Shown piece after piece: positions 48,992 to 57,374 of a DNA stretch of 64,000 nt. Each line of letters opens with the position of its first letter. Within the stretch, counting starts at the first letter, position 1. The translations under genes were made by a program, and so were the position numbers. Source of the stretch: Stenotrophomonas sp. Iso1 (lineage in GTDB: Bacteria > Pseudomonadota > Gammaproteobacteria > Xanthomonadales > Xanthomonadaceae); the NCBI RefSeq assembly GCF_027497995.1, contig NZ_JAODBT010000006.1:1-64000 (forward strand), given 5' to 3'. The notes below the pieces were generated by a model. It was given only the letters and a program-made list of their open reading frames with translations. It was not told the origin of the DNA and made no database searches.

Positions 48992-50599
48992 CGTCCGCTT
49001 TGGGTCGAGGCTGTGTAAAAAATCGTCGAAGCGGAACTGCCGACGACAATGCGGTCAGTTCGAGCAACCAGCACGAGGGTAAACAGAGCGAGATGCTCAA
49101 GGCGCTATGGCCCTCACCATGCCCTGCGCACCTGTGATCTTGATCATCCGCTTCATGTTGTAGGCCAGAACCGCCAAGCTGATTTCTGTTCGGACCTCCG
49201 GAAGCGTCTTCGTCAGCAATGGCGTGGTGCCGAGCCAAGATTTCAGCGTACCGAAGACATGCTCTACCGTCTGTTTTCGCACCACGGCAGCCTGGGGCCT
49301 GGCATCGAGAAGCATCTGCATCCTTTCCAGCCCGTCCTCGTGCTCCCAGCGGGTGATTCGCTATAGCTGGTGGTCGTGCACCTCGCCCGCATCGGGCAGC
49401 GGGGACAGGCGGAAGCCCAGTACTTGTGCAACGTCAGCCCGTTCTCTTCGGTCGAAAAGCGATGGATCGCCCGCTCGCCTGCCGGACACTCGTACTCATC
49501 TTTGGCTTCGTCGTAGACGAAGTCCCGCTTGTCGAACCGACCTTCAGCCTTGCTGTTTGATGTGAGCGGCTTGGGCACCAGCGGGATGATGCCGGCCTCC
49601 TCGCACGCGAGGATTTCCGGCGCGTTGAAGTGGCCACGGTATGCCAACGCCGTTATTCGCTCGGTACCAACAGCTTCCTTGGCTTTCATTGCCATGTGCG
49701 AGAGCTGAGCACGGTTGTGACCATGGTTGGTGACATAGTGGGCAACGATCAGGTGGTGTTCGGCATCCACGGCCGCCTGGATGTGTAGCCCACCACGCCT
49801 GTCCCACCGCCACTTGTGGCCATCAAGCGTGCATCCGTATCCGTCAGTGAGATCTGGCGATCCGGTATGGCCTCAACTGCCTCTAGATGCTGTCCAACTT
49901 TTCCATCTGCACGCGCAGCTTTGCCAGCCTGTCCTGCAGGTGGGAAACGCGACCCTCTGGCAACAAGCTTGGATCGCGATCCGCACGGTCCAACTCAGCC
50001 AGATAGCGCGCAACGCACTCCTCTAGCTGCTTCCGACACCCCTTGACCTTGCCTACCGTGAAGTTGCGATCCCGGCTGTTCACGGCATTGAGCTTGCTGC
50101 CGTCGATCGCGACGATCGCATGCGAGAAGACCTTCATCGTCCGGCGCGGCTGCGCATCGCGGTGATCGCGCCGCCGTTGTCCTTGCGGAAGTCGGCGATG
50201 GTCTTGAAGTCCGGCGCCAGCCGGCCAGCCAGCCAGATCAGTTCCAGATTCCGTTGTGCTTCCCGCTCCAAACGACGGCTGGATTGGATGCGATTGAGAT
50301 AGCCGTATATGTAGATCTTGAGCAAGGCGGCCGGATGGTAGGCAGGCCTCCCGCCCGCGACGCGATTGACAGCCTCAAAGCCCAGCTGGCTCAGATCGAG
50401 TGCTTCGGCGAAAGCATCGACAACACGCACGGGGTTTTCTTCGTGAACGTAATCTTCCCGCCGATCAGGGAGCAGAAGGCCCTGGGAACGATCAACCCCA
50501 TCCACGAATCGCTTCATGTAAAGCACCCGTCGACCGGTGCTCAGATCTTGCCAGCAGAGGCAGGGTTTTCACACAGCCTCGACCCATTGCGGACATCCA
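48992..50599 (-). mobile_element. IS1182-type insertion sequence, copy A (decayed)
   Basis: The ends form an inverted repeat: GTCCGCTTTGGGTCGAGG then CTGTGTAAAA at the left, and on the other strand GTCCGCAATGGGTCGAGG then CTGTGTGAAAA at the right. The element is about 1.6 kb and nearly full length. No clean target duplication was seen beyond the repeats. A second, internally deleted copy lies at 56209. Confidence 0.75.
49097..50526 (-). pseudogene. IS1182-family transposase gene, copy A, broken into pieces
   Basis: Successive minus-strand fragments reconstruct one transposase. 50526-50134: MLYMKRFVDGVDRSQGLLLP to TIADFRKDNGGAI, the N-terminal DUF772 part. 50137-49883: AIVAIDGSKLNAVNSRDRNF, carrying a DDE-domain catalytic Asp. 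49770-49264: MDAEHHLIVAHYVTNHGHNR, ALAYRGHFNAPEILACEEAG and the Cys-rich ACPRCPMRARC. 49321-49097: AVVRKQTVEHVFGTLKSWLG to YNMKRMIKI, the C-terminal end with the Glu of the triad. A small deletion, a stop at MEKLDSI and frameshifts separate them, so it cannot make an active enzyme. Confidence 0.8.
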
Positions 50600-50654
50600 G
50601 TGTCTGTGGAAGGCAGGACCATTCAGTATCTCAGCTTCTTGCAACACCAATTAC

Positions 50655-51494
50655 TCAACGGAAGGCTAGAGAAAATACGCGTAATGCTTCGCGCGTCCGT
50701 CGGTCGGTCAGGTTGCTATAGAGCATCACTTCTTGCGAACGAATGCGGGGCAGCGAAAGCACTCCCGTCATGTCGACCACACCGGACGGCGCCGCGCGAC
50801 ACGCTAGTACCGCAACCGCGAGACCCGCAACTGCGGCGGCCTCCAGGATTGCAGCACCTTTTCCGACAAAAACTTCGCGCCATTCAATGCCGGCCCGGTC
50901 AAGCGCACGCACTGCCTCGGTTCGAATGCTACACGCCTCGCCTTGGGTCGCCAGCGGCAGCGGCTGGCCAGCTGGCCGTTTCCAGTCATGCGCGCCGAAC
51001 CATGAGAAGGTTTCCGTAAATGCCAACTTCCCGCGCTTTTCATTACCCTCTGGACGCAGCACCAACGCAGCGTCGAGATGTCCTTGTTCAAGGCTTTGCA
51101 AGAGCTCCTTGGTACCGGCAATACGCATCTCTACCAAGAGACCAGGATCATGATCCCGCATCTGCCGCAATAGGGCTGGTAACTCGCCGCCGACCAGTAG
51201 TTGGTTGATACCGATCGCCAACCGGCGCTGTTCTATGGTGAAGGCAGCCGCTGCGCGATCGTGTGACGATACCAATTCGCGAGCTGCACACTGAAAGACC
51301 AAGCCCTCAGCGGATAAGCGCACGTGGCGCGGCGTGCGTTCCAGCAGCCGACGCCCGAGTTGATCTTCCAGGCGCCGCAATTTGATACTTACTGCGGACT
51401 GTGTGGTCCCCAGCACATTAGCTGCCTGGGTGAAGCTTTTTAAGTCTGCCGCGAGCAGGAATGCCCTGACAGCATCTATATCAATGGCCTTCAT
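50655..51494 (-). CDS. LysR-family transcriptional regulator
   Basis: 279 residues from the ATG at 51494 (MKAIDIDAVRAFLLAADLKS), chosen because the LysR domain starts there; 47 upstream in-frame codons do not fit. The winged helix-turn-helix is FTQAANVLGTTQSAVSIKLR, and the effector domain spans about 90-275 (LLVGGELPALLRQMRDHDPG). Its end lies about 55 bp from the boundary of IS1182 copy A, so the last codons survived insertion. It is divergent from the lipocalin-like gene at 51605 with a 110-bp gap, the usual LysR-target arrangement. Confidence 0.85.
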   Translation of the reverse strand: MKAIDIDAVRAFLLAADLKSFTQAANVLGTTQSAVSIKLRRLEDQLGRRLLERTPRHVRLSAEGLVFQCAARELVSSHDRAAAAFTIEQRRLAIGINQLLVGGELPALLRQMRDHDPGLLVEMRIAGTKELLQSLEQGHLDAALVLRPEGNEKRGKLAFTETFSWFGAHDWKRPAGQPLPLATQGEACSIRTEAVRALDRAGIEWREVFVGKGAAILEAAAVAGLAVAVLACRAAPSGVVDMTGVLSLPRIRSQEVMLYSNLTDRRTREALRVFSLAFR

Positions 51495-51604
51495 CTGGGG
51501 AAGATTCGATTTCGAAATGGCAGATATATTTGTAGATGTATTTTTCGAATCATTCAAGCGCCTTAGGATGGGCAGGCAAGACACCAACCATAAGGAATTC
51601 CATT

Positions 51605-52075
51605 GTGAGCAAAATGACCTGCGCGCTTGCCGCAATGCTGGCAGGGCTCGCTGCGCGAGATGTGCAAGCAGCTACGCATGTATTTCCACTTCAAGGCGTC
51701 TGGACTTTGGTTGCCGCCGATAAAGTTTTACAGACGGGAGAGACAACACGGGACTATGGAGAAAGACCCAAGGGCAGACTCATGGTCGATGTCATGGGGC
51801 GGTACTCGTTGCAGATCTTCAAATCCGAGCGCGTGCGTTTCGCCAGTGGAAACAAATCCGATGGCAGCGCCGACGAAATGAGGTCTGTAGTCATGGGCAG
51901 CAGTACTCACTATGGCACTATGACAATCGACGACATCGAAGGCTCGTCATTTCCCAATTGGGAAGGGACGATTCAGAGACGTCAGTACACTCTGGATGGC
52001 AGGGAGCTGCGGTACAAAGTTCCACCCCGACAGGATGGGAGCATTCCAATTTCTGTCTGGCACAGGGTCGAGTAG
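51605..52075 (+). CDS. Exported lipocalin-like domain protein
   Basis: 156 residues from GTG 51605 behind AAGGAATTCC; ATG at 51614 is the alternative. The signal peptide (TCALAAMLAGLAARDVQA) precedes a lipocalin-like domain: PLQGVWTLVAADK, RPKGRLMVDVMGRYSLQIFK, MGSSTHYGTMTIDD, WEGTIQRRQYTLDGRELRYK. This barrel family (lipocalin_5 type) holds small hydrophobic ligands. It is divergent from the LysR gene, which probably controls it. Its ligand is unknown. Confidence 0.75.
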   Translation: MSKMTCALAAMLAGLAARDVQAATHVFPLQGVWTLVAADKVLQTGETTRDYGERPKGRLMVDVMGRYSLQIFKSERVRFASGNKSDGSADEMRSVVMGSSTHYGTMTIDDIEGSSFPNWEGTIQRRQYTLDGRELRYKVPPRQDGSIPISVWHRVE

Positions 52076-52306
52076 TCTGAATCGCTCAGTAGCTCGCCGG
52101 CCAAAACGGTCTGCTTCGCGCCGCATGCATCCCTACAGTCGGTTGAGGTTGTTCGGAGCCTACTGACCCCAAGGCAAATCACAGCGCCTAAGTTGCATTA
52201 ACCATCCATCAGGTCACCTAGTGGCGGTAACTAGGAATTGTGCCGGACGAGAGTTCGGCTGTGCACTTGAAACCAGAGTGGGAAACATCAGAGGAGTGAC
52301 TGAATA

Positions 52307-52705
52307 ATGGCTACGATCTGCAGTGAGCAAACGCTGGACGTGCCGGCGAAAGTGGCTTGGGATGCGCTGCGTCGGTTGGGCCAGGCACATGAGCTGTTTG
52401 CGCCTGTGCTAGTTGATGGGCAACTGGACGGAGATGTTCGGCAGTTGCAGTTCAGCAATGGCATGACGGTCCGCGAGCGGATCATATGCATTGATGAGCG
52501 CCTTCGTCGCGTTGCATACACGGTGTTGGATGAGATGTTCGAGCATCACTCCGCGTCGATGCAGATTGTTGCAGAGGACTCATCAACATGTCGCTTTGTG
52601 TGGATCAGTGACTTCCTGCCGGATGCGATGGAGGAGGCCATTTCACCGTTGATCTCGGAAGGGACCAAGGCGTTTGTGGCCAATATTACCCGCGCGAAAG
52701 CGTAG
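52307..52705 (+). CDS. SRPBCC-fold (START/polyketide-cyclase-like) protein
   Basis: 132 residues. The fold is evident: TICSEQTLDVPAKVAWDALR, then FSNGMTVRERIICIDERLRR, CRFVWISDFLPDAMEEAISP and a C-terminal helix ISEGTKAFVANITRAKA. These proteins hold hydrophobic ligands or act as small cyclases; this one has no assigned ligand. It is free-standing, with GAGGAG upstream of the start. An IS-end-like sequence begins at its stop codon. Confidence 0.7.
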   Translation: MATICSEQTLDVPAKVAWDALRRLGQAHELFAPVLVDGQLDGDVRQLQFSNGMTVRERIICIDERLRRVAYTVLDEMFEHHSASMQIVAEDSSTCRFVWISDFLPDAMEEAISPLISEGTKAFVANITRAKA

Positions 52706-52723
52706 GGGTTTTCACACAACCTC
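52705..52723. repeat. Solitary IS1182-type terminal sequence
   Basis: GGGGTTTTCACACAACCTC closely follows the right end of the IS1182-type copies (GGGTTTTCACACAGCCTC). No element adjoins it. A mirror-image end (CAGTGTAAAAACCCC) lies near 54891. Confidence 0.4.
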
Positions 52724-52740
52724 AGTCGACAGCCGCCCTC

Positions 52741-52768
52741 CCCTAACTCCGATAAACATCCCTAATCC
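52741..52768. repeat. Dispersed 28-bp motif, copy 3
   Basis: CCCTAACTCCGATAAACAT followed by CCCTAATCC. The TAG stop of the oxidoreductase gene at 52762 falls at the same place within the motif as the stop of the small gene at 18922. Confidence 0.55.
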
Positions 52769-53688
52769 CCTGCCTCGCCAGTGCCTGCTCTCGCCATATG
52801 CGGAAACACCAGCGACTGGTGCACCTGGGCCCCGGCCCATGCGCCATCACCGACGGCCAGCGATATCGAATGTGGCACGCGGGCGGCGTCGCCACATGCA
52901 TACACACCTTGGATGCTGGTTTCCTTGGTCTCGGTGGTGCGTATCTGCGTACCCATTGGAGTCTCCATGAGCTCGCACCCGATCTTTTGGGCTATGTCGG
53001 AAACAGGTGCATTGCGTGGCGCTGTGAACAGGCCGGCGAAGGCCAGGCATCGGCCGTCGGCGAGTACGACGTCCGCGTGCCCTTCGATGCGTGCGATTGC
53101 CGCATGCTTGATCGCGACGCCCCGTGTGGCCAACGCGGCCTTCGCGTCTTCCTCCAGCTCCAGCACGCCATTGGTCAACAGTGTCACATGCCCCCATTCG
53201 GCCAGCAGGCTTGCTTGGTGCACCGACATTGGATTGGCTGCGATGACGCCGACGTCGCCGCGGTTGAGCTCGTAGCCGTGGCAGTAGGGGCAGTGGAAAA
53301 CACTCACCCCCCATCGTTCCGCCAGGCCTTCAACTTCAGGCAGCGAATCCGAGACACCCAGCGCCAGCAGGAGCCGCCGCCCGTGATGATTGACACCTTC
53401 GCTCGTCCTGACGGTGAAGCCATCCCTGGCGCCAGATGCCGCAACGGCGACACCCTCGATCCACGTCAGCGTGGAGTAACGTTCGAGCTGCGACCGCGCG
53501 ACCCGGGCGATCTCCGCAGGGTTACTCCCGTCCTGGCCCAGGAAACCGTGTGATTCGGCCGTCATCCGGTTCCTGCGCTGCCCGGCGTCGATGACCAGCA
53601 CGGTGCGACGGGCCCGGAGCAACTGCAGTGCAGCCGCCATGCCGGCATAGCTCCCGCCGATGATGATCACGTCGTACATCATTGTCAT
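52762..53688 (-). CDS. Thioredoxin-reductase-like NAD(P)/FAD-dependent oxidoreductase
   Basis: 308 residues, the usual length for low-molecular-weight TrxR-type flavoproteins. The N-terminal FAD dinucleotide fold is DVIIIGGSYAGMAAALQLLR. The redox-active pair is in HCPYCHGYE (Cys133, Cys136). A degenerate NADPH motif follows (VGVIAANPMSVHQAS), and the C-terminal FAD motif is GVYACGDAARVPHS. It probably reduces a small thiol or disulfide partner. Its start overlaps the Rrf2 stop by 4 bp, so Rrf2 is both operon partner and regulator. The C-terminal codons run into the dispersed 28-bp motif. Confidence 0.88.
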   Translation of the reverse strand: MTMMYDVIIIGGSYAGMAAALQLLRARRTVLVIDAGQRRNRMTAESHGFLGQDGSNPAEIARVARSQLERYSTLTWIEGVAVAASGARDGFTVRTSEGVNHHGRRLLLALGVSDSLPEVEGLAERWGVSVFHCPYCHGYELNRGDVGVIAANPMSVHQASLLAEWGHVTLLTNGVLELEEDAKAALATRGVAIKHAAIARIEGHADVVLADGRCLAFAGLFTAPRNAPVSDIAQKIGCELMETPMGTQIRTTETKETSIQGVYACGDAARVPHSISLAVGDGAWAGAQVHQSLVFPHMARAGTGEAGD

Positions 53689-54131
53689 GCCACGGCACTC
53701 CTCTTGCAGGCTTTGTGGCGCCTTGCAAACTCCTTCGCCAATTGCGCCAGCGACACCGAAGCAAACCGCTCCATCAGCAGCGCCTCAGCTTCATCGAATG
53801 CATCGTCCAGTGCCGCGTTGACCACCTGTTCGACTAGGCACGCCGGATTCTCGCTGCGATGGCCGACGGCAAAGAGCGCCGGCTCACCGAGCGCCTCGTG
53901 CAGGTCCCGGAGGGTCACAGAAGCCAGGTCCGCCTTGATGATCCAACCCCCTGCGTGGCCACGACCGGCGGCGACCAGCCCCGCCTCGCGCAGGAGCCCC
54001 ATGGTCCGCCTGACAACGACGGGGTTCGTACCCAGGCATCGACCCAGTTCGGCGGACGTCATCGGCCCACAGTGCTGGGCCATGTGCAGCAATGCGTGCA
54101 GGACTGCAGAAAGACGGCTGTCTCGTTTCAT
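53685..54131 (-). CDS. Rrf2-family transcriptional regulator
   Basis: 148 residues from the ATG at 54131 (MKRDSRLSAVLHALLHMAQH), which lies at the edge of the TGTAAC dyad; longer readings would place the operator inside the gene. The winged helix-turn-helix is MTSAELGRCLGTNPVVVRRT, then LREAGLVAAGRGHAGGW, the Rrf2 wing. The usual IscR/NsrR cluster of three closely spaced cysteines is absent (one Cys in NPACLVEQ), so an iron-sulfur cofactor is doubtful. It heads the operon with the TrxR-like gene and is divergent from the methyltransferase. Confidence 0.85.
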   Translation of the reverse strand: MKRDSRLSAVLHALLHMAQHCGPMTSAELGRCLGTNPVVVRRTMGLLREAGLVAAGRGHAGGWIIKADLASVTLRDLHEALGEPALFAVGHRSENPACLVEQVVNAALDDAFDEAEALLMERFASVSLAQLAKEFARRHKACKRSAVA

Positions 54132-54149
54132 GTAACTAACCATGTTACA
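54131..54149. promoter_or_regulatory. Rrf2 operator candidate
   Basis: TGTAAC (54131-54136) and GTTACA (54144-54149) are inverted repeats separated by 7 bp, in the narrow divergent gap (52 bp) between the Rrf2 and methyltransferase genes. It overlaps both likely promoters, so one site could control both units. Confidence 0.6.
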
Positions 54150-54183
54150 TATGAACTCCCTCGTCAACCCCGAATGGTTCGCC

Positions 54184-54858
54184 ATGTCCTTGTTCAACGA
54201 TCCCAGCACTGTCGCCAACTACCTCGATGGAACGATCAAGAGGGTACCGGGCCTCCTGGCGCTCCATCGGATGTCGGAGATCCTGCTCGCCGAGGTCGTC
54301 CCCGAGTACGGCCGCGTGCTGGTGCTTGGCGCGGGAGGTGGAATGGAACTGAAAGCAATCGCCGAAGCGCACCCTGGTTGGCGAATGGTGGGAGTGGACC
54401 CCTCGGCCCCGATGCTCGCGCTGGCGGCAGAGACGCTCGGTGCACTGGCACCCCGTGTTGAACTCATCGAAGGCTATATCGATGCCGCACCGGAAACAGC
54501 ATTCGATGGAGCGGCCTGCCTCCTGACCCTGCACTTCCTGACGCCGGGAGAACGGCTGCGCACGCTGCGGGAAGTGTGGCGGCGACTGAAGCCCGGCGCT
54601 CCGTTGGTCGTGGCGCATCACAGCTTTGATACAACCGCCGAAGGGAAGGCGCGCTGGTTCAACCGCCTTGTCGCATTCGCGTCACCATCCAGCGTGCCGG
54701 ATTCAAGCCGGAATGCAGCCATTGCCGCGATGAGCGAACGACTTCCGGTGCTGGCACCTGATGCGGAAGTGGAATTGCTCGAGCAAGCGGGATTCGAGGG
54801 AATCGAGCTGTTCTATGCTGCGTTTACGTTCCGGGGATGGGTGGCATACCGGTCGTAA
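54184..54858 (+). CDS. Class I SAM-dependent methyltransferase
   Basis: 224 residues from the ATG at 54184 (MSLFNDPSTVANYLDGTIKR), which matches the family start; ATGs at 54142 and 54151 lie closer to the operator. Motif I is GRVLVLGAGGGMELKAIAEA, the SAM-binding acidic end is WRMVGVDPSAPML, and motif II-III is FDGAACLLTLHFLTPGERL. The substrate is unknown. Divergent placement with an Rrf2-regulated redox operon suggests detoxification of an electrophile or metalloid (inference). Confidence 0.85.
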   Translation: MSLFNDPSTVANYLDGTIKRVPGLLALHRMSEILLAEVVPEYGRVLVLGAGGGMELKAIAEAHPGWRMVGVDPSAPMLALAAETLGALAPRVELIEGYIDAAPETAFDGAACLLTLHFLTPGERLRTLREVWRRLKPGAPLVVAHHSFDTTAEGKARWFNRLVAFASPSSVPDSSRNAAIAAMSERLPVLAPDAEVELLEQAGFEGIELFYAAFTFRGWVAYRS

Positions 54859-54985
54859 CGCGGTACGTTCGCTTTCGGCCCAGGCAGTGTAAAAACCCCT
54901 GCGCTGACCACCTCCCAGCTTTTTGAGCCATTCAAAAGTAGAGAGATTCGGCGAAACTAACCCCAAGCAGAAAGGTGGTTTTTCC

Positions 54986-55072
54986 ATGAAGAAGTCGAAG
55001 TTCACCGAAGAGCAGATTGCGTTTTCCCTCCGTCAGGCCGAGGGCGGGACATCGGCCGTCACAAGCATTTGA
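54986..55072 (+). pseudogene. IS3-family orfA stub
   Basis: MKKSKFTEEQIAFSLRQAEG then GTSAVTSI and a stop, the first about 24 residues of an IS407-group OrfA, then sudden loss of similarity. It has a good ribosome site (AGAAAGGTGG). The preceding 100 bp probably include the IS left end. The rest of the element is missing. Confidence 0.65.
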
Positions 55073-55113
55073 TTGTTCGACCTCAACCCCGAATCTGCCC
55101 ATTGGGGAAACAC

Positions 55114-55509
55114 ATGATCCCTCGCATTGCCCTATGTAGTTGTGGTCAGCTCGTGGCCCATGTCGTTGGCGATCCGGTTCGCGTCTCGATCTGTCACTGT
55201 TTTGCTTGCCAGCGGCGAGTAGGTGGCCCGTTTAGCCACCAAGCCCGATTCCTCCGTACGAATGTTTCGGTGTCCGGCGTGTCGTCGGAACACGTGCTCG
55301 TCGGTGATGAAGGCCCTGGCGCCAGGTTCCACTTCTGCCCGAATTGTGGCTCAACGGTCTACTACGAGCCGTTGGCTATACCCGACTACATCAGCATTCC
55401 AGTGGGCGCATTCACGGACCCAACTTTCTCCCCCCCCACAGTCTCTGTCTATGAGAAGCGCATGCACAGCTGGGTCATGCTGCCGGCGGGCGTAGAGCAC
55501 ATCCCGTGA
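55114..55509 (+). CDS. GFA (glutathione-dependent formaldehyde-activating-type) zinc-fold protein
   Basis: 131 residues from the ATG at 55114 (MIPRIALCSCGQLVAHVVGD). Zinc-binding cysteines occur in the family order: CSCGQ, ICHCFACQRRVGG, and FHFCPNCGSTVYYE. This is the Mss4-like beta fold of GFA proteins. The name reflects the founding member; most relatives have no proven substrate. Length is normal. It starts just after the IS3 orfA stub and is otherwise alone. Confidence 0.85.
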   Translation: MIPRIALCSCGQLVAHVVGDPVRVSICHCFACQRRVGGPFSHQARFLRTNVSVSGVSSEHVLVGDEGPGARFHFCPNCGSTVYYEPLAIPDYISIPVGAFTDPTFSPPTVSVYEKRMHSWVMLPAGVEHIP

Positions 55510-55692
55510 ACCTCAGGCAGGGGCCTAGATCTGCCGACCTTGCGCCTTGGATGCCGAGCAGTGCTCGTAGATTCAGCACTGGTTGCGGGCGTCGCTGCCG
55601 ATGCGATTGATGGGGAAGGCGGCGTTCACACAAGCCGATCTATAGTCCGCGCCGTGAAGCCGCGTGGGGCGGCTTAGTTAGGAGAACGCCTT

Positions 55693-56040
55693 ATGAAAGC
55701 CGGAAATCTGCTTGGCGTAACACTGGCGACAGCCATGGCGCTGGTCACTGCACCAGCTTTAGCCGACCCGCCTCACCACGCGCGGGGCAATGGTCCACCG
55801 CCGCATGCGGGTGGTCCTCACAAACGTGATGCACCTCCGCCGGGTTGGCGGAAGAAAGCGTGGCACCGTGGCGACCGTTTGCCTTGGGCTGAGGTCGATC
55901 GTCGCTACTGGGTGGATGACTATGCGCATTACGACCTGCGCGACCCGGGGCGTGGCCACCGTTGGGTTCGACAGTCTGATGCCGAGTATCTTCTTGTCGA
56001 GATTGCCACTGGTCTGATCATCGATGCTTTGCATCGCTGA
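55693..56040 (+). CDS. RcnB-family periplasmic protein
   Basis: 115 residues from an ATG behind TAGGAGA. Signal peptide GNLLGVTLATAMALVTAPAL with cleavage at ALA-DP. The mature protein is Pro/His/Gly-rich, then has the RcnB core: GDRLPWAEVDRRYWVDDYAH, LRDPGRGHRWVRQSDAEYLL, then IATGLIIDALHR. E. coli RcnB modulates nickel/cobalt export, and relatives such as CigR act on virulence secretion. No metal exporter adjoins it here. A strong terminator follows at 56105. Confidence 0.85.
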   Translation: MKAGNLLGVTLATAMALVTAPALADPPHHARGNGPPPHAGGPHKRDAPPPGWRKKAWHRGDRLPWAEVDRRYWVDDYAHYDLRDPGRGHRWVRQSDAEYLLVEIATGLIIDALHR

Positions 56041-56104
56041 GCGGCTCCCTGAGGTGGCTTGATGTCTAGGTCATGCCTAAGCACCTCCGGCATTTTGAAG
56101 TGAA

Positions 56105-56129
56105 AAAGCCCGGCTCTTGGCCGGGCTTT
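56105..56129 (+). terminator. Rho-independent-type terminator after the RcnB gene
   Basis: AAAGCCCGGC - TCTTG - GCCGGGCTTT, a 10-bp perfect stem ending in TTT, about 65 bp past the RcnB stop. The symmetry lets it work in both directions. Confidence 0.85.
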
Positions 56130-56208
56130 CCTCGCGTGATGGTAGGACCATGGCGGCGATAGTGGCCCGCGATCTTGATTGTCCCGAACCGCTCGATCTC
56201 TCGCAGAT

Positions 56209-57086
56209 GGCAAGCGTCTGCTTTGGGTCGAGGCTGCATAAAAACTCGTCGAAGCGGAACTGCCGACGACAATGCGGCCAGTTCGAGCAACCAGCGCGAT
56301 GGTAAACAGAGCGAGATGCTCAAGCCGCTATGGCCCTCACCACGCCCTGCGCACCCGTGATCCTGATCATTCGCTTCATGTTGTAGGCCAGAACCGCCAA
56401 GCTGATTTCTGTTCGGACCTTCGGAAGCGTCTTCGTCAGCAATGGCGTGGTGCCGAGCCAAGATTTCAGAGTACCGAAGACATGCTCCACCGTCTGTTTT
56501 CGCACCACGGCAGCCTGGGGCGTGGCATTCAGAAGCATCTGCATCCTTTCCAGCACGTCCTGGTGCTCCCAGCGCGTGATTCGTCTATAGCTGGTGGTGG
56601 TGCACCTCGTCCGCATCGGGCATCGTCCGGCATAACGTCACAAAGCGGCTGCACACCGCGATGATCGCGCCGCCGTTGTCCTTGCGGAAGTCGGCGATGG
56701 TCTTGAAGTCCGGCGCCAGCCGGCCGGCCAACCAGATCAGTTCCCGATTCCGTTGTGCTTCCCGCTCCAAACGACCGCTGGATTAGATGCGATTGAGATA
56801 GCCGTATATGTAGATCTTGAGCAAGGCGGCCGGATGGTAGGCAGGCCTCCCGCCCGCGACGCGATTGACAGCCTCAAAGCCCAGCTGGCTCAGATCGAGT
56901 GCTTCGACGAAAGCATCGACAACACGCACGGGGTTTTCTTCGTGAACGTAATCTTCCAGCCGATCAGGGAGCAGAAGGCCTTGGGAACGATCAATTCCAT
57001 CCACTAATCGCTTCATGTAAAGCACCCATCGAGCGGTGCTCAGATCTTGCCAGCAGAGGCAGGGTTTTCACACAGCCTCGGTCCAA
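56209..57086 (-). mobile_element. IS1182-type insertion sequence, copy B (internal deletion)
   Basis: The left end GCGTCTGCTTTGGGTCGAGG then CTGCATAAAAA and the right end (other strand) GGACCGAGGCTGTGTGAAAA match copy A. At about 0.88 kb it lacks roughly 0.7 kb of the middle. Confidence 0.75.
56320..57025 (-). pseudogene. IS1182-family transposase gene, copy B, deleted and stopped
   Basis: The reading from ATG 57025 is MLYMKRLVDGIDRSQGLLLP to GYLNRI, then a TAG where copy A has CAG (LNRIQSS). It continues as RLEREAQRNRELIWLAGRLA, PDFKTIADFRKDNGGAI and AVCSRFVTLC. After the deletion a second frame gives RTRCTTTSYRRITRWEHQDV and AVVRKQTVEHVFGTLKSWLG. Copy B keeps the AVCSRFV part that copy A has lost, so the two decayed independently. 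Non-functional. Confidence 0.8.
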
Positions 57087-57096
57087 GCTGGCCCCA

Positions 57097-57124
57097 CCGT
57101 ACCCCCGATAACGCGCCCTAATCG
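57097..57124. repeat. Dispersed 28-bp motif, copy 4 (divergent)
   Basis: CCGTACCCCCGATAACGCG followed by CCCTAATCG, immediately outside IS1182 copy B. Confidence 0.5.
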
Positions 57125-57142
57125 TGCGCAAAGCGTTGCTCG

Positions 57143-57325
57143 TCACGGGTAATATCCCAATGGATGCCGTAATGCAGACCAAAAGAGGTGCCACACCCGG
57201 GCAGATGCTTCCTTCATCTGTTCCGCCTGCAAGTGATAATCAGGACAGCCGACCCACAATTCGCCTGCGTTCGAGTCCGCCAATGGAAGCATGGACAACG
57301 ACAGCGTCCAGCCCATTACCGCCAT
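57143..57325 (-). CDS. Possible small exported protein
   Basis: 60 residues from ATG 57325: AVMGWTLSLSMLPLADSNAG resembles a signal peptide, followed by ELWVGCPDYHLQAEQMKEAS and ARVWHLFWSALRHPL. It lies between IS1182 copy B and the LysR gene. No family is recognised and no good ribosome site is seen. It may be a chance frame or a gene remnant. Confidence 0.25.
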   Translation of the reverse strand: MAVMGWTLSLSMLPLADSNAGELWVGCPDYHLQAEQMKEASARVWHLFWSALRHPLGYYP

Positions 57326-57374
57326 TAACTTGTTCAGCGGTTTTTCTCTCTCTAGTTGACAGGGATAGATCCCA

